A DNA stretch of 51,018 nucleotides from Candidatus Omnitrophota bacterium (GCA_022709525.1 JAKLIQ010000004.1:137260-188277); one strand, 5' to 3'. Shown: positions 1 through 9,597, counted from the stretch's first letter. Notes: a model not told the origin generated them from the sequence alone. Numbers and translations are program-made.

Positions 1-497
1 CAGCGCGTTTTGACATCATCGGGTATATTGATGTGGATCTCTCCTGCGGCATGACTTATCTCGTCGACGCGTTGCGGCGCCTGGACCGGAAAAACGCTGA
101 CATCGTCATCGGAAGCCGTTACATCAAAGGAGCCAAGGTTACCCGCGAACCCTTTCGGAGGATCATGAGCTTTTTTTACAATCTGGCCATTCAAATACTT
201 TTCGGATCGCGTATCCTAGACCATCAATGCGGGCTTAAGGTTTTTCGAAGAGAAGCCATCGAGCCCATCTTCAAAGAGATGGGGTACGACCACCAATACC
301 GTCGCGGCTGGTTCTGGGATGCGGAATTCCTGATCCGCGCCCAGGCGCGCAAGCTCAAGATCATTGAAATGCCGGTCGAATGGCATTTTGCAAGAACAAG
401 CACTTTCCGCTTTTTCCGCGAATGGAAATGCATCGGAACGATGCTTCATTTAAAAGTAGCGTTAACGCCCTGGCTAAGAAAACTTTTTGGAAAATAA
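1..497 (+). CDS. Polyprenyl-phosphate hexosyltransferase-like GT2 (5'-truncated by window edge)
   Basis: Family 2 glycosyltransferase cut by the left window edge: the frame is open from base 3, so the true start and much of the nucleotide-binding fold lie outside. Visible in order are DVDLS (a DxD-type metal/nucleotide-sugar site) at the edge, GSRY, DHQCGLKVF and WFWDAEFL. This order is known from dolichyl/polyprenyl-phosphate glucosyl- or mannosyltransferases (ALG5/DPM1-like), which load a hexose from a nucleotide sugar onto a lipid phosphate at the inner membrane. No C-terminal membrane helix is seen. It opens the glycan block, and the GT-C-like proteins downstream could use its product (inference). 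The transferred sugar cannot be told. Confidence 0.8.
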   Translation, partial: ARFDIIGYIDVDLSCGMTYLVDALRRLDRKNADIVIGSRYIKGAKVTREPFRRIMSFFYNLAIQILFGSRILDHQCGLKVFRREAIEPIFKEMGYDHQYRRGWFWDAEFLIRAQARKLKIIEMPVEWHFARTSTFRFFREWKCIGTMLHLKVALTPWLRKLFGK

Positions 498-505
498 AAA
501 AAACG

Positions 506-1633
506 ATGGATCAAAACTTTAAAGCTCTATTTGTTTTTGGAACGCGCCCTGAAGCTTTGAAAATGGCTCCTGTGATCGAAGAATTTCGGCGGCATAAAAA
601 ATGCAGAGTCTGGACCTGCCTGACAGGGCAGCACCGCGAAATGGTCGATCAGGTTTTAAGAATCTTCGGGATTAAAACGGATTTTGATCTTAATCTGATG
701 GAACGGGGGCAAACGCTTGAAAATCTGACCGCTCGCGTCTTCAGCCGAATGGATCGTGTCCTTCGCCGAACATCTCCCGATTTACTTTTCGTGCAGGGCG
801 ACACCACGACGGCTTTCACGGTCGCGCTTAAAGCGTTTTACAGCCGGATCCCCGTCGCTCACATTGAGGCGGGTCTCCGCACTTTTAACAAATATCAGCC
901 TTTCCCTGAAGAGATCAACCGGGTGCTTATTTCGCATCTAGCCGATTATCACTTTCCGCCGACTAAACAGGCTGCCTTAAATCTTCGCCGCGAAGGCGTG
1001 CCGCAAGATCGGATCTTTGTGACCGGAAATACCGTTGTCGATGCTCTTCAGTCCATCCGAAACAAATTATCTCGATCATTGCTGCCGGTCCTAAAGCGCA
1101 TTCATCCCTCCCGCAGGATCGTTCTTGTAACCGCACATCGGAGAGAAAGCTTCGGAACCCCTCTTCGCTCGATCTTCAAAGCCCTCCGCACCATTGCAGC
1201 GCGATATCCGGATGTCGAGATCGTCTATCCCGTGCATCTTAATCCGAATGTCCAGAAAGCGGCTTATCATGAACTGACGGGGATACCCAGGATCCATCTT
1301 TTACACCCGCTTTCATATCTGGAATTCCTGACACTGATGAAATATTCTCATCTCATTTTAACCGATTCAGGCGGCGTTCAGGAAGAAGCGCCCTCGTTTC
1401 ATAAACCGGTCCTTGTCATGAGAGAAGTTTCTGAGCGCAATGAAGGCGTCGAGCTGGGCGTGGCCAAGCTTGTCGGAACCTCTAAAGAAAAAATCATCAA
1501 TGAAGCCGCCAAACTTTTATCTGGGAACAAAGCTTATCGCGAAATGATCCGCAAAAGAAATCCTTATGGTGATGGAAAAGCCTCTCAACGGATCTTTCAG
1601 ATCACTCGGAAGATCCTCGGAAGACGCAAATGA
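506..1633 (+). CDS. wecB: UDP-N-acetylglucosamine 2-epimerase (non-hydrolysing)
   Basis: Interconverts UDP-GlcNAc and UDP-ManNAc in the cytoplasm, feeding ManNAc-type sugars into surface glycans. The 375-residue length is normal. FGTRPEALKMAPV sits at 11-23 and the GDTTT loop at 98-102. Residues matching the E. coli catalytic acids D95, E117 and E131 are D99, E121 and E135. A long open stretch continues upstream into the preceding gene, but the family begins at FGTRPE, so the ATG at 506, just after the GT2 stop, is the start. The stop overlaps the next ATG (ATGA). It is the only nucleotide-sugar epimerase in the window; the dehydrogenase that makes ManNAcA is not present. Confidence 0.93.
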   Translation: MDQNFKALFVFGTRPEALKMAPVIEEFRRHKKCRVWTCLTGQHREMVDQVLRIFGIKTDFDLNLMERGQTLENLTARVFSRMDRVLRRTSPDLLFVQGDTTTAFTVALKAFYSRIPVAHIEAGLRTFNKYQPFPEEINRVLISHLADYHFPPTKQAALNLRREGVPQDRIFVTGNTVVDALQSIRNKLSRSLLPVLKRIHPSRRIVLVTAHRRESFGTPLRSIFKALRTIAARYPDVEIVYPVHLNPNVQKAAYHELTGIPRIHLLHPLSYLEFLTLMKYSHLILTDSGGVQEEAPSFHKPVLVMREVSERNEGVELGVAKLVGTSKEKIINEAAKLLSGNKAYREMIRKRNPYGDGKASQRIFQITRKILGRRK

Positions 1634-2673
1634 AGGTCGCCTTTTACGTCTATCCCACGGCTTTCCAAAATCCCGGCGGGGGAGAAGTTCAGCTCTTAAA
1701 AACAAAAGAATATCTGGAAAAAGCCGGGATCTCCGTTCGTTTGTTCGACGCTTGGCAGGATAAGCTCGAGCATTTTGATATTTTCCATGTCTTTGGCTCT
1801 GTGAAAGATTGTCTTCCGATGATGGAACTGGCCCGTCGCCGCGGCGTCAAGATCGTCCTTTCCACGATCTGCTGGTACAGTTGGAAATCAGCGTGGGGAA
1901 CTTACGAGGATCCCTGGAATCGAGCTAAATCGCTGGCCCGCCAGGCCGCTAAAGAATTTTTTCCTTTCTGGCCCTCACAAAGAAAAACAATGATCCGGAT
2001 TTCCGATCTTCTGCTTCCAAATTCTGAAAGTGAGGCGCGGCAAATCCAAAGATATTTCGGCGTCGCTAAAAGTAAGATCCAGATCGTCCCGAACGGCGTT
2101 GACCGTCTTTTTGCGGACGCGCGGCCGGAACTTTTCCGTTCAAAATATCCGTTTAAGGATTTTGTTTTATGCGTGGGGAGGATCGAGCCGCGCAAGAACC
2201 AACTGAATATGATCCGGGCGCTAAGCCAAACGGATATCCCACTTGTGATCATCGGGGATCCCGTCCGGCATTATCCGGAATATGACCGCGCATGCCGTCG
2301 GACAGCCGGCAAGAACGTCCATTTTTTAGGTGGCTTTCCGCATGATTCGGAAATGCTCCGGTCGGCATTCTCTGCCTGCAATACATTTCTATTGGCAAGC
2401 TGGCTTGAAACACCCGGTCTGGCCGCTTTAGAGGCGGGACTGGCAGGCGCTAAAGTTGTAATCACACGAGAAGGCGCTACGCGCGAATATTTCGGGAAGT
2501 ATGCCCAATATGTCGCTCCCGACAATCTCCGCGATATCCGGGAAACAGTCATGAAAACTTTAAAAATGCCGGCCGACAAACGCTTCAAAGACCATATACT
2601 GAAGAATTATTTGTGGGATCGGGTTGCCGAAAAAACCCTGCAAGCTTACCGATCGTTATCGAAAAACGCATAA
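1630..2673 (+). CDS. Glycosyltransferase family 4 (GT-B fold)
   Basis: A 347-residue retaining glycosyltransferase. The N-terminal half carries a glycine-rich acceptor-side loop (NPGGGEVQLL at about 15-24). The C-terminal GT-B half has the family 1/4 Pfam signature: VPNGVD, VGRIEPRKNQ (strand plus donor-phosphate-binding basic residues) and the late ETPGLAALEAGLAGAKV stretch with the catalytic-region E-x7-E pattern. It probably adds a sugar from a nucleotide donor to a lipid-linked glycan on the cytoplasmic face. The ATG overlaps the wecB stop, so the two are probably translationally coupled. Donor and acceptor cannot be read from sequence. Confidence 0.85.
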   Translation: MKVAFYVYPTAFQNPGGGEVQLLKTKEYLEKAGISVRLFDAWQDKLEHFDIFHVFGSVKDCLPMMELARRRGVKIVLSTICWYSWKSAWGTYEDPWNRAKSLARQAAKEFFPFWPSQRKTMIRISDLLLPNSESEARQIQRYFGVAKSKIQIVPNGVDRLFADARPELFRSKYPFKDFVLCVGRIEPRKNQLNMIRALSQTDIPLVIIGDPVRHYPEYDRACRRTAGKNVHFLGGFPHDSEMLRSAFSACNTFLLASWLETPGLAALEAGLAGAKVVITREGATREYFGKYAQYVAPDNLRDIRETVMKTLKMPADKRFKDHILKNYLWDRVAEKTLQAYRSLSKNA

Positions 2674-2694
2674 CACGCGGATAAGACCCCTGAC

Positions 2695-4350
2695 ATGACC
2701 AATAAACCGCAAACTTACGAACTGAAATTCCACATAATCAATATGCTGCTGGTGACAGCGGCAACGTTGACGCTGTTTATTCTTTTCACCAATCTTCTAC
2801 CGCTGGTCCAGGCAGGGTGGATTAAGAGCCTCGGCAAAAAAACACGCTATGTCAACCTGATGGCTGCCGCGGTTTCGATCTTCACAGCACTTATGATCCT
2901 CGTTCGCTGGAAAACGCCAACGCTTTTTGACCGGACATGGCCCGTTTTGGTTTGGAAAAAACTCTGCCGTCTGCACCCAGCCCTAACCGCAAGCATCTTT
3001 TTTCTGCTTTATACAGCCGTCATGACCTGGACAGGTTTCGAACGTCAAGAAGCGCTTGAAACACGCGCTTTCGATCTTGGAATTTTTGTTCAAGCGGTTT
3101 GGAATACTCTGCATGGTGACTTTCTTTTCTCTTCCATAAAAGAAAACATTAATCTGCTCGGAGATCATGTAAGCCCGATCCTGGCCCTTCTAACACCTGC
3201 CTATGCCTTGTGGCCCGATCCGAAAGCGCTTATCCTCATCCAAGCGATCGCAGCGGCAAGCTGCATGTTCCCTCTGGCCTATTTGGCGCAGGAAAGACTC
3301 AAAGACCGGTTTTGGGCCGTTATTTTTGTTTTAATGTATTTTTTTTATCAACCGACCCGAGCCGCGCTCCATGAGGATTTTCACCCTGAAGTCCTGATCG
3401 AGACTTTCCTGATCCTTGCTTTCATTTTCCTGGAACACAGAAAAAAACTGCCCTTTCTTCTTAGCTTGCTTGTTGCAGTTTCCGCCAAAGAAAATATTCT
3501 CGGCATCGCGTTCATGCTCGGATTTTATGCGCTGGTCTGGAAACGGATGCCGGCTTTAGGTATTTCCGTTATGGTCGCTTCGGTCGGCTTGTTCCTTTTT
3601 GAAACCCGATGGCTTATTCCGTTCTTAACCCATGAAAAATACTTTTATGGCGGCAATTACGCCGTCATCATGACAAATCCCATTTCCGGGATCTTTCAAA
3701 AACTCCTGGGTCCCGAACAACTTTCTTATATCTTTAAATGCTTTCTGCCGTTTCTTTTTCTTCCTTTTTTCCACCTCCCGACGCTCATCTTGACATTTCC
3801 CGTTCTTTTTCAAAATCTCCTTTCGCAAAACACAATGATGCGATCCTTCAATCACCATTATCTGACCGGAATGACACCTTTTCTTTTTATTTCCACAATT
3901 TATGCAGTCAATTCACTTTCCTTGAAATTCCAGTGGGTCCAAAAAAATATCCGCTGGCTTGGGCTTGCCTTGCTGTTCGCCGGCATTATTCGTTCCGGAC
4001 CTTCGGAATATTACTATTTTTCGCAATCCCGTTCTCACCGAAATGCACATACCGAAATGGTCAAAAATAAATTACGGCAGATCCCCGGCGACCAAACGGT
4101 CTTGACGCATAATAATCTCATCCCGCAGCTGATCAACCGGAAGTCCATATATCAATTCAGCTATAATTCCGATCCTACGAAGATGCGGCAAGCCGATCAT
4201 TATCAAGCTGATTACGTCATATTCGAAAAAACTTTTTGGGAGCCCAACACGCTATCGATCGAAGAGACCCTTCGCGATTTTCAAGCGGCGGGATTTGCGG
4301 TTGAATTCAGTGAAGATGGTTTCTATATCTTGAAACGGGGGACGTCATGA
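2695..4350 (+). CDS. DUF2079 multi-span membrane protein (GT-C-like)
   Basis: An integral membrane protein of 551 residues with about 10-11 hydrophobic segments. The first three lie near residues 12-40, 52-70 and 95-113. Hallmarks of the DUF2079 family are FDLGIF (126-131) in a long first loop, GDHVSP (156-161) and HEDFHPE near 226. DUF2079 proteins resemble GT-C glycosyltransferases that take sugar from polyprenyl-phosphate donors, but their reaction is not established. The hydrophilic C-terminus (last ~120 residues) probably lies outside the membrane. It has a weak ribosome site after a 21-base gap and overlaps the next gene by ATGA. Family assignment is fairly sure; enzymatic activity is inference. 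Confidence 0.75.
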   Translation: MTNKPQTYELKFHIINMLLVTAATLTLFILFTNLLPLVQAGWIKSLGKKTRYVNLMAAAVSIFTALMILVRWKTPTLFDRTWPVLVWKKLCRLHPALTASIFFLLYTAVMTWTGFERQEALETRAFDLGIFVQAVWNTLHGDFLFSSIKENINLLGDHVSPILALLTPAYALWPDPKALILIQAIAAASCMFPLAYLAQERLKDRFWAVIFVLMYFFYQPTRAALHEDFHPEVLIETFLILAFIFLEHRKKLPFLLSLLVAVSAKENILGIAFMLGFYALVWKRMPALGISVMVASVGLFLFETRWLIPFLTHEKYFYGGNYAVIMTNPISGIFQKLLGPEQLSYIFKCFLPFLFLPFFHLPTLILTFPVLFQNLLSQNTMMRSFNHHYLTGMTPFLFISTIYAVNSLSLKFQWVQKNIRWLGLALLFAGIIRSGPSEYYYFSQSRSHRNAHTEMVKNKLRQIPGDQTVLTHNNLIPQLINRKSIYQFSYNSDPTKMRQADHYQADYVIFEKTFWEPNTLSIEETLRDFQAAGFAVEFSEDGFYILKRGTS

Positions 4351-6014
4351 ACATGAGCGGCTCCTCAAGATTCAAAGGAAGAACCGCGTTCACTGCGATC
4401 GTTGTTTTCTGCCTCGTTCTCGTCTGGGCTGCCTTTTTATTGCAAGGACTTCCCGCAAGCGACCTCGATGATTGGTACCGGGTCCTTTCAGCGCGTGAAA
4501 CGCCATGGCATGTCTATGCGACCTCTTTTTTAAGACCTTGGTCTCTTTCTCAAGGCTGGGACGGACAAACCGAAGTTTTGGACGGAATCCACACAAAAAG
4601 GCTCTTGCCGCTGATCCTGCTTAAATTCTCCCAGGAATGTTTCGGACTGAATCCATTCGCAATGTATTTTTTCACCAAAGCCGTCTTTTTTGCAGGAACT
4701 GTCACGGTCTTTTTTATTCTTCTCTCACAAATCACTCCCTGGCTATTCGCTGTTTTGGGAACCATCGTCTTTGCCTTAATCCCGGTCCATTACACTCATA
4801 TCCTTTGGCTGGCAGATGCCGTCACTCCCTGTTACTTCTTTCTTTTTCTGGGGATCTGGGCGTTCTCAAAAATCCAAAAAAATATCAGCAATGGGGGGCG
4901 GGGAAAGGAATTCGGAGCGCTCCTGGCGCTGGTCTTTTTGATCGGTTGGACCGGTATAAAAACTAAAGAGCCGATGCTTGTTTTGCCGATCGTGGTCTTT
5001 CTGCACACGCTCTTCAATTTCCGGTCTTGCGGCAAGTCGCCTTTAAAAGTTTTATTTTTGAATCTTGCAATGGCGTTCGTCGCCTTTCAAGTCGTTCCCA
5101 TCACGAATCTGGGACATGGATCCGTACCGAGCATCAATTTTAATCTCAAAACACTGGGAAGGATGCTGTTTCTTAATTACGGCTCCGGATATGATGATGA
5201 AATAAGGACGGCTTTTTTTTCCTGGAATCATGTCTTTCCGGTTTCGATAGCAAGGGCTCTTGGATTCTTCGCCTTATGGAGCGCAATCATCTCGATTATG
5301 GTGCTTGTACTCCGGAAAAAGAACGGGCAAAACGGGGAAACTGTATCTTTTTGGAAGGATCCGCTAGTGCCTATCTGCGGCCTTTGGTTTCTCGCCGAAA
5401 TCCCGTTTCTTGCCATGTTCCAACCGGACCCGAGGTATTTTAGCGGCACCATGGCTCCGATCATCATTCTTGTCACGCGTTTAGCCTATTGCGCTATCGC
5501 CAATAGCGGTCCGAGGCTTAAAAAAATCCTGTTGCTGCTCTGGATCGTTTCAGCGGGATTCAACATCGCAGAAAACGTTCAAAGCTGTATTTCTGTAAGG
5601 ATCATGCTCGGACGGAAATTGAACTATTTCCTTGAAACTTCCCGGGTCATCTTGCGGGATCTAAGAAAGCAGGAAACGGCTGGCGATCTTGAGGTCGGAC
5701 AATTTTATGCGTCGCCTCGTCAGACCGGAAAAAATGAAGAAGCGATTGAAAAATATGTCTTCTACGCTGAACTCGGATTTGAAGGATGGAATCAAGTGCC
5801 GCTTGGACAAGACAGTTTAGAAAACTTTTCGCGCCAAGCGCCTGCGGGTTATCTTTATTACATTACCAACAAGAACCTTGATCTTTCGGCTTATTCGAGG
5901 ATCCGGCAAATAGGAACCGTTGATGGGATCAATCAAAAAAGCCTATTCGAAAAATTAATTTACAGCAAAAAGAAGAAGCGGCCGGCTGTTATGAAAGTTT
6001 ATAAATATGAATAG
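4347..6014 (+). CDS. Multi-span membrane protein, probable GT-C glycosyltransferase
   Basis: A 555-residue inner-membrane protein with about 9-10 hydrophobic helices and a hydrophilic C-terminal domain of roughly 140 residues. After the first helix (about 15-33) comes an acidic loop, DLDDWYR (D39, D41, D42). Acidic residues at this place are the catalytic site of many GT-C enzymes using polyprenyl-phosphate sugars. I cannot place it in a named family with confidence. The start ATG overlaps the previous stop, and the 3' end overlaps the next gene by 8 bases, so the three membrane-protein genes form one translational chain. Possible roles are transfer of a lipid-linked sugar to a periplasmic glycan; this is inferred from topology and neighbours. 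Confidence 0.6.
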   Translation: MNMSGSSRFKGRTAFTAIVVFCLVLVWAAFLLQGLPASDLDDWYRVLSARETPWHVYATSFLRPWSLSQGWDGQTEVLDGIHTKRLLPLILLKFSQECFGLNPFAMYFFTKAVFFAGTVTVFFILLSQITPWLFAVLGTIVFALIPVHYTHILWLADAVTPCYFFLFLGIWAFSKIQKNISNGGRGKEFGALLALVFLIGWTGIKTKEPMLVLPIVVFLHTLFNFRSCGKSPLKVLFLNLAMAFVAFQVVPITNLGHGSVPSINFNLKTLGRMLFLNYGSGYDDEIRTAFFSWNHVFPVSIARALGFFALWSAIISIMVLVLRKKNGQNGETVSFWKDPLVPICGLWFLAEIPFLAMFQPDPRYFSGTMAPIIILVTRLAYCAIANSGPRLKKILLLLWIVSAGFNIAENVQSCISVRIMLGRKLNYFLETSRVILRDLRKQETAGDLEVGQFYASPRQTGKNEEAIEKYVFYAELGFEGWNQVPLGQDSLENFSRQAPAGYLYYITNKNLDLSAYSRIRQIGTVDGINQKSLFEKLIYSKKKKRPAVMKVYKYE

Positions 6015-7971
6015 TTTGATGACTTACAAACCAAGCCAGGCTCAACAAAAAACCATCGTCTCGGTCGCGGCGGCTCTTCTTTTGATGATTCTTTTCGCGC
6101 AATGCGTGATCAGCGCCTGGAAGCTTGGCCCCACGGTTGACGAACCCTATTATAACGGCAGCGGCTATCCTATGGTCCGTTACAATAATTACAAATTCCT
6201 GGGAGAACAGCCGCCTCTTTTAATCCAACTTGCTTCTCTTCCTCTGCTCCTATTTCAACCAAAATTCCCGATCAAAGACCCGGTCCTCTTGCCGGGATCG
6301 GACGCGATAGATATTTCCAAGACAGGAGCTAAATTCCTTTATCGTATGGGAAATAATCCTCAAATGATCCTTTTTGCTGAGCGTTTGGCGATGATCTTAA
6401 TCACGGTTCTTCTGGGATTTGGGATCTTCCGCTTCGGTCAAGAGATCTACGGGGACTGGGGCGCTCTCCTAGCTCTTTTTCTTTATGCGTTTACACCCGA
6501 TATCATCGGGAATGGAAGTCTTTTTATGACCGATATGGGTCTTGCCGCTTTTTATTTCTTTTCGATCTATGCCTTAAAACGGTTCTTTGATCACCCCGAT
6601 CTCCGGCATAGCATCTTGCTGGGCATTTGCTGCGGACTGACATTCTTATGCAAAGTCAGCGGGTTGATCCTTTTTCCGATCATAACGCTTTTATTTTTTC
6701 TTTTTTTTGTGTTCGAACCTAAATCGCGGAATATCGCTTCTTTTTCCGGATCGACCGATAAAACGCTTGGGATCCTGGCATTATTCCTGATCATTAACGC
6801 TATTGCTCAAAAACAAGCGATGGTCACCTTTGGACCGCTTTGTTTGTTGGCGTTCTATCTTTGCCTGAGAAATACACCGTTTTTCTCGAAGCCTCGATAC
6901 ATGCCCTACATCATGAAAGGGCTTTTGATCGGCGGGTTCATCCTGTCCCTCGTTTTTTCTGTCAGATTGAAAAGAAAATACGGCATCGAAACCACGATGG
7001 TTTTTCTGACTTGGAACATTTTTGCCGCGCTCTTTTCTTTTCTCTTGCTCCGTTTCTGGAACAAAGAAAACATTATCAATTACACCAAACTTTTTCTCGC
7101 TGTATGGCTTATAGCGGCCTTGACGATTATTTTAGACTATACGGATTTTTTCTATAAATTTTACCGATTTATCGGATTCGGGAATTATGTCAAACCCTTC
7201 GGAATTGTATTATCCCACTCCCTTGGCGGCCACCAGAGTTGCTTCGAAAGCTCTTTTATCACTTGCGATTGGAAGTATTTCTTTGGCGTCATAGCCGTGC
7301 GCACGCCGATTTTGGTGCTGGGCCTTTCTGTGTTCGGTTTTTTTCTTTTTCTCCGCTCAAAGATTCACTGGCTCCTTAAGTGCCTTGTGATCCTCCCAAT
7401 CGCCTTCTTTCTTAGCGCGGCCATTTTAAATAAAATCAACATCGGGATCCGCCATATCCTGCCGGTCTTTCCGTTTCTGTTCATTTTGTCAGGTTTTTCA
7501 GGAGCAGTGCTGGCCAAAATGCGCATGACCGCTCTTAAGATGTTTTCTGTGACCGGCCTTTTCGTCCTTCTTTTTCTCTTGGGAGCACGAACCCTTCATA
7601 ATGCGCCGGATCATCTCGCTTCTTTCAATGAGATCGTCGGCGGAGTCGAAAGAGGAGCCCAGCTTATGCCTGTCGATTGGGGACAAGATAATAAAGCGCT
7701 TGCCGAATTTGTTGCTGTGCAACGCCTGCCTTCGATTAAGATCGCCAGCGAAGCTTCAAATCCCGACATTTATGATTACTACAATATCCCTTGGCAATGG
7801 ATGACGGAGAGTGATTTTGAAAATCCGGTTCCCGGTTTTTACGCTCTTGCCATAGGCTCCCGCGTCAATCAAAGGAAAAACCCGAGATCGTGGTTTCGAG
7901 AGCGCCGGCCAAACTTTCGCATCGGAAAAACATTTTATATTTACGAAGTACCGGCTACGAATAAAACATGA
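6007..7971 (+). CDS. GT39/ArnT-like membrane glycosyltransferase
   Basis: A 654-residue protein with about 12 hydrophobic segments. The first helix (about 15-37) is followed by GPTVDEPYY with D45 and E46. This matches the acidic DE motif in the first periplasmic loop of protein-mannosyltransferase/ArnT-type enzymes (GT39, GT83), which transfer sugar from polyprenyl phosphate. EQPPLLIQL follows soon after, like the E-x-PP-L pattern of that group. A hydrophilic C-terminal stretch of ~120 residues follows the last helix (about 505-528). It probably decorates lipid A, a glycan or a protein on the periplasmic side. It starts 8 bases before the preceding stop and is ATGA-coupled to the next gene. 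Confidence 0.7.
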   Translation: MNSLMTYKPSQAQQKTIVSVAAALLLMILFAQCVISAWKLGPTVDEPYYNGSGYPMVRYNNYKFLGEQPPLLIQLASLPLLLFQPKFPIKDPVLLPGSDAIDISKTGAKFLYRMGNNPQMILFAERLAMILITVLLGFGIFRFGQEIYGDWGALLALFLYAFTPDIIGNGSLFMTDMGLAAFYFFSIYALKRFFDHPDLRHSILLGICCGLTFLCKVSGLILFPIITLLFFLFFVFEPKSRNIASFSGSTDKTLGILALFLIINAIAQKQAMVTFGPLCLLAFYLCLRNTPFFSKPRYMPYIMKGLLIGGFILSLVFSVRLKRKYGIETTMVFLTWNIFAALFSFLLLRFWNKENIINYTKLFLAVWLIAALTIILDYTDFFYKFYRFIGFGNYVKPFGIVLSHSLGGHQSCFESSFITCDWKYFFGVIAVRTPILVLGLSVFGFFLFLRSKIHWLLKCLVILPIAFFLSAAILNKINIGIRHILPVFPFLFILSGFSGAVLAKMRMTALKMFSVTGLFVLLFLLGARTLHNAPDHLASFNEIVGGVERGAQLMPVDWGQDNKALAEFVAVQRLPSIKIASEASNPDIYDYYNIPWQWMTESDFENPVPGFYALAIGSRVNQRKNPRSWFRERRPNFRIGKTFYIYEVPATNKT

Positions 7972-8843
7972 CGCTACCGCAAACAGCCAGAGTCATCATC
8001 CTTAATTACAATGGGGAAGCGATATTGCCGCAATGCCTTCCGAGCATCGCTGAAGCCGCGCGGTCCGCAAAAACTCCGACCCGGATCACTATTCTGGACA
8101 ATCTTAGCACCGACCAAAGCGAGCTATACGTCAGAAAAAACTTCCCGGATATGGAATTCGTAAAAGCGCCGCAAAATCTTGTGCTTTGTTCTTATAATGA
8201 CTACCTTAAAAAAATCAAAGAACCCGTTACAATCCTCCTCAATAACGATATCCGGGTCGATAAGGATTTCATCGATCCTCTCGTCCGAAAATTCCAAGAG
8301 GATCCGCAAACCTTCCTGGCCGCTCCGAGAGTCATGAGTTTTGACGGAAAATCGATCGAAGCGGTTGATTCCCGCTGGAAATTAAAATACGGTATGCTCT
8401 GGTCCTCAGCACGCTATCCGGGCTATGAGTCTCATGCCATGGTCCCGGGCCGGACATCTGCCTCCGGATTCGGCGCCTTCTCGAGGGAAAAATTCCTGGA
8501 ACTTGGCGGGTATGACCTGCGCTATCTCCCGGGAACTCTGGAAGACCTGGATCTTTGCTATCGCGCCGCTCAAAAAGGATACACGCTTTACTACGAACCG
8601 CGAAGCATTGTTTTCCATATGGGGCAAGCGAGCTTCAAAAAGGCCTTTTCCGATCTTCGCAGGGAAACGCTCGCATATCGAAATACATTCCTTTTTTTAT
8701 GGAAAAACTTTCACGGCTTCAGTTTTTGGATCCCTCATCTTTTCTTTTTGCCGCCTCGGATGCTTTGGATGCTTTTAAAAGGACGCTTCGGATTCATCGC
8801 CGGCTTCTTTGAGGCATTGATGCGTTCGGTGCAAAAAAAATGA
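7968..8843 (+). CDS. Glycosyltransferase family 2, rhamnosyltransferase (WbbL)-like
   Basis: An inverting GT-A enzyme of 291 residues. It begins directly with the first beta strand (VIILNYNGE), followed by LDNLSTD and the LLNNDIRVD acidic motif (the DxD equivalent, about residues 84-92). The late LEDLDLCYRAAQKGY segment carries the catalytic-base ED pair. The D-L-D-x-C-Y-R pattern is typical of WbbL-like rhamnosyltransferases, though the sugar cannot be fixed from sequence. A hydrophobic C-terminal stretch (FWIPHLFFLPPRMLWML) may anchor it to the membrane. Its ATG overlaps the preceding stop and its own stop overlaps the next ATG. Confidence 0.83.
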   Translation: MTLPQTARVIILNYNGEAILPQCLPSIAEAARSAKTPTRITILDNLSTDQSELYVRKNFPDMEFVKAPQNLVLCSYNDYLKKIKEPVTILLNNDIRVDKDFIDPLVRKFQEDPQTFLAAPRVMSFDGKSIEAVDSRWKLKYGMLWSSARYPGYESHAMVPGRTSASGFGAFSREKFLELGGYDLRYLPGTLEDLDLCYRAAQKGYTLYYEPRSIVFHMGQASFKKAFSDLRRETLAYRNTFLFLWKNFHGFSFWIPHLFFLPPRMLWMLLKGRFGFIAGFFEALMRSVQKK

Positions 8844-9583
8844 AACTGTCCGCTATCGTCCTCACCTACAACGAAAAGCGTAATATTGAAGACTGTTTAA
8901 ACGGCATTTCCTGGGCTGATGAAATATTGGTGATTGACTCGGGAAGCGAGGATGGAACGACCGGACTTGCGGCCCAAAAAGGGGCGAAGGTCATCTCTCA
9001 TTCGCTTACGGATTTTGCCGCCCAACGGAATTTTGCGATGTCGCAAGCGGCGGGGGATTGGGTCCTTTTCATTGACGCCGATGAGCGGGTCACGCCGGAA
9101 CTTGCGAACGAGATCAAAAATTTGATCGCCAAACCCTTACCGCTTTACGTTTATGCGATCCCGCGACAAACTTTTTTCTTCGGACGCCTCCTTCGCTTTT
9201 CGGACGCCCGCCACGATACCCCGGTTCGGCTTCTGCCGCGAGATCACGCGCGGTGGGCTCAGCCAGTCCACGAAAAAGTCGAGACCTCCTTACCGCAGCG
9301 TCAGCTCGCCAGCCCGCTCCTTCATTACAGCACCCGCGATATGAATCATTACCGTGCTAAAATCGTTTCGTACATACCGTTTGAACTCGAGGTTATGAGA
9401 TCCAAAGGGCTTAAGGCGCGTTTCTCCGATATTCTTTGGAAACCCTCGGCCAAATTCCTTTTTCTCTACTTTTGGAAGCTTGGAATTTTAGATGGTGTCG
9501 CGGGTTTCCAATATGCTATTCTTTCCGCTTATTACTATACATTTCGAAAGTACTGGCTGTATTGGAAAGGGAGAAAAAAATAG
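8840..9583 (+). CDS. WaaE/KdtX-like glycosyltransferase family 2
   Basis: A 247-residue GT2 with the compact pattern of WaaE/KdtX-type lipopolysaccharide core enzymes: IVLTYNEKRNIEDCL at the N-terminus, ADEILVIDSGSEDGT (D36 and following), AAQRNFAM, and FIDADERV (DxD site, about 76-83). WAQPVHEKV near 140 is also usual for this group. The C-terminal ~50 residues are aromatic and basic and probably lie on the membrane. In known systems these enzymes add glucose to the inner-core heptose; here the acceptor is unknown. It is ATGA-coupled to the preceding GT2. A paralogue lies at 15684-16457. Confidence 0.85.
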   Translation: MKLSAIVLTYNEKRNIEDCLNGISWADEILVIDSGSEDGTTGLAAQKGAKVISHSLTDFAAQRNFAMSQAAGDWVLFIDADERVTPELANEIKNLIAKPLPLYVYAIPRQTFFFGRLLRFSDARHDTPVRLLPRDHARWAQPVHEKVETSLPQRQLASPLLHYSTRDMNHYRAKIVSYIPFELEVMRSKGLKARFSDILWKPSAKFLFLYFWKLGILDGVAGFQYAILSAYYYTFRKYWLYWKGRKK

Positions 9584-9597
9584 CTTCTTCTAGAACC

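Noticed and set aside
380-505. Longer N-terminal start for wecB
   Set aside because: The extra residues only shadow the upstream GT2 gene in another frame, and the family begins just after the ATG at 506.
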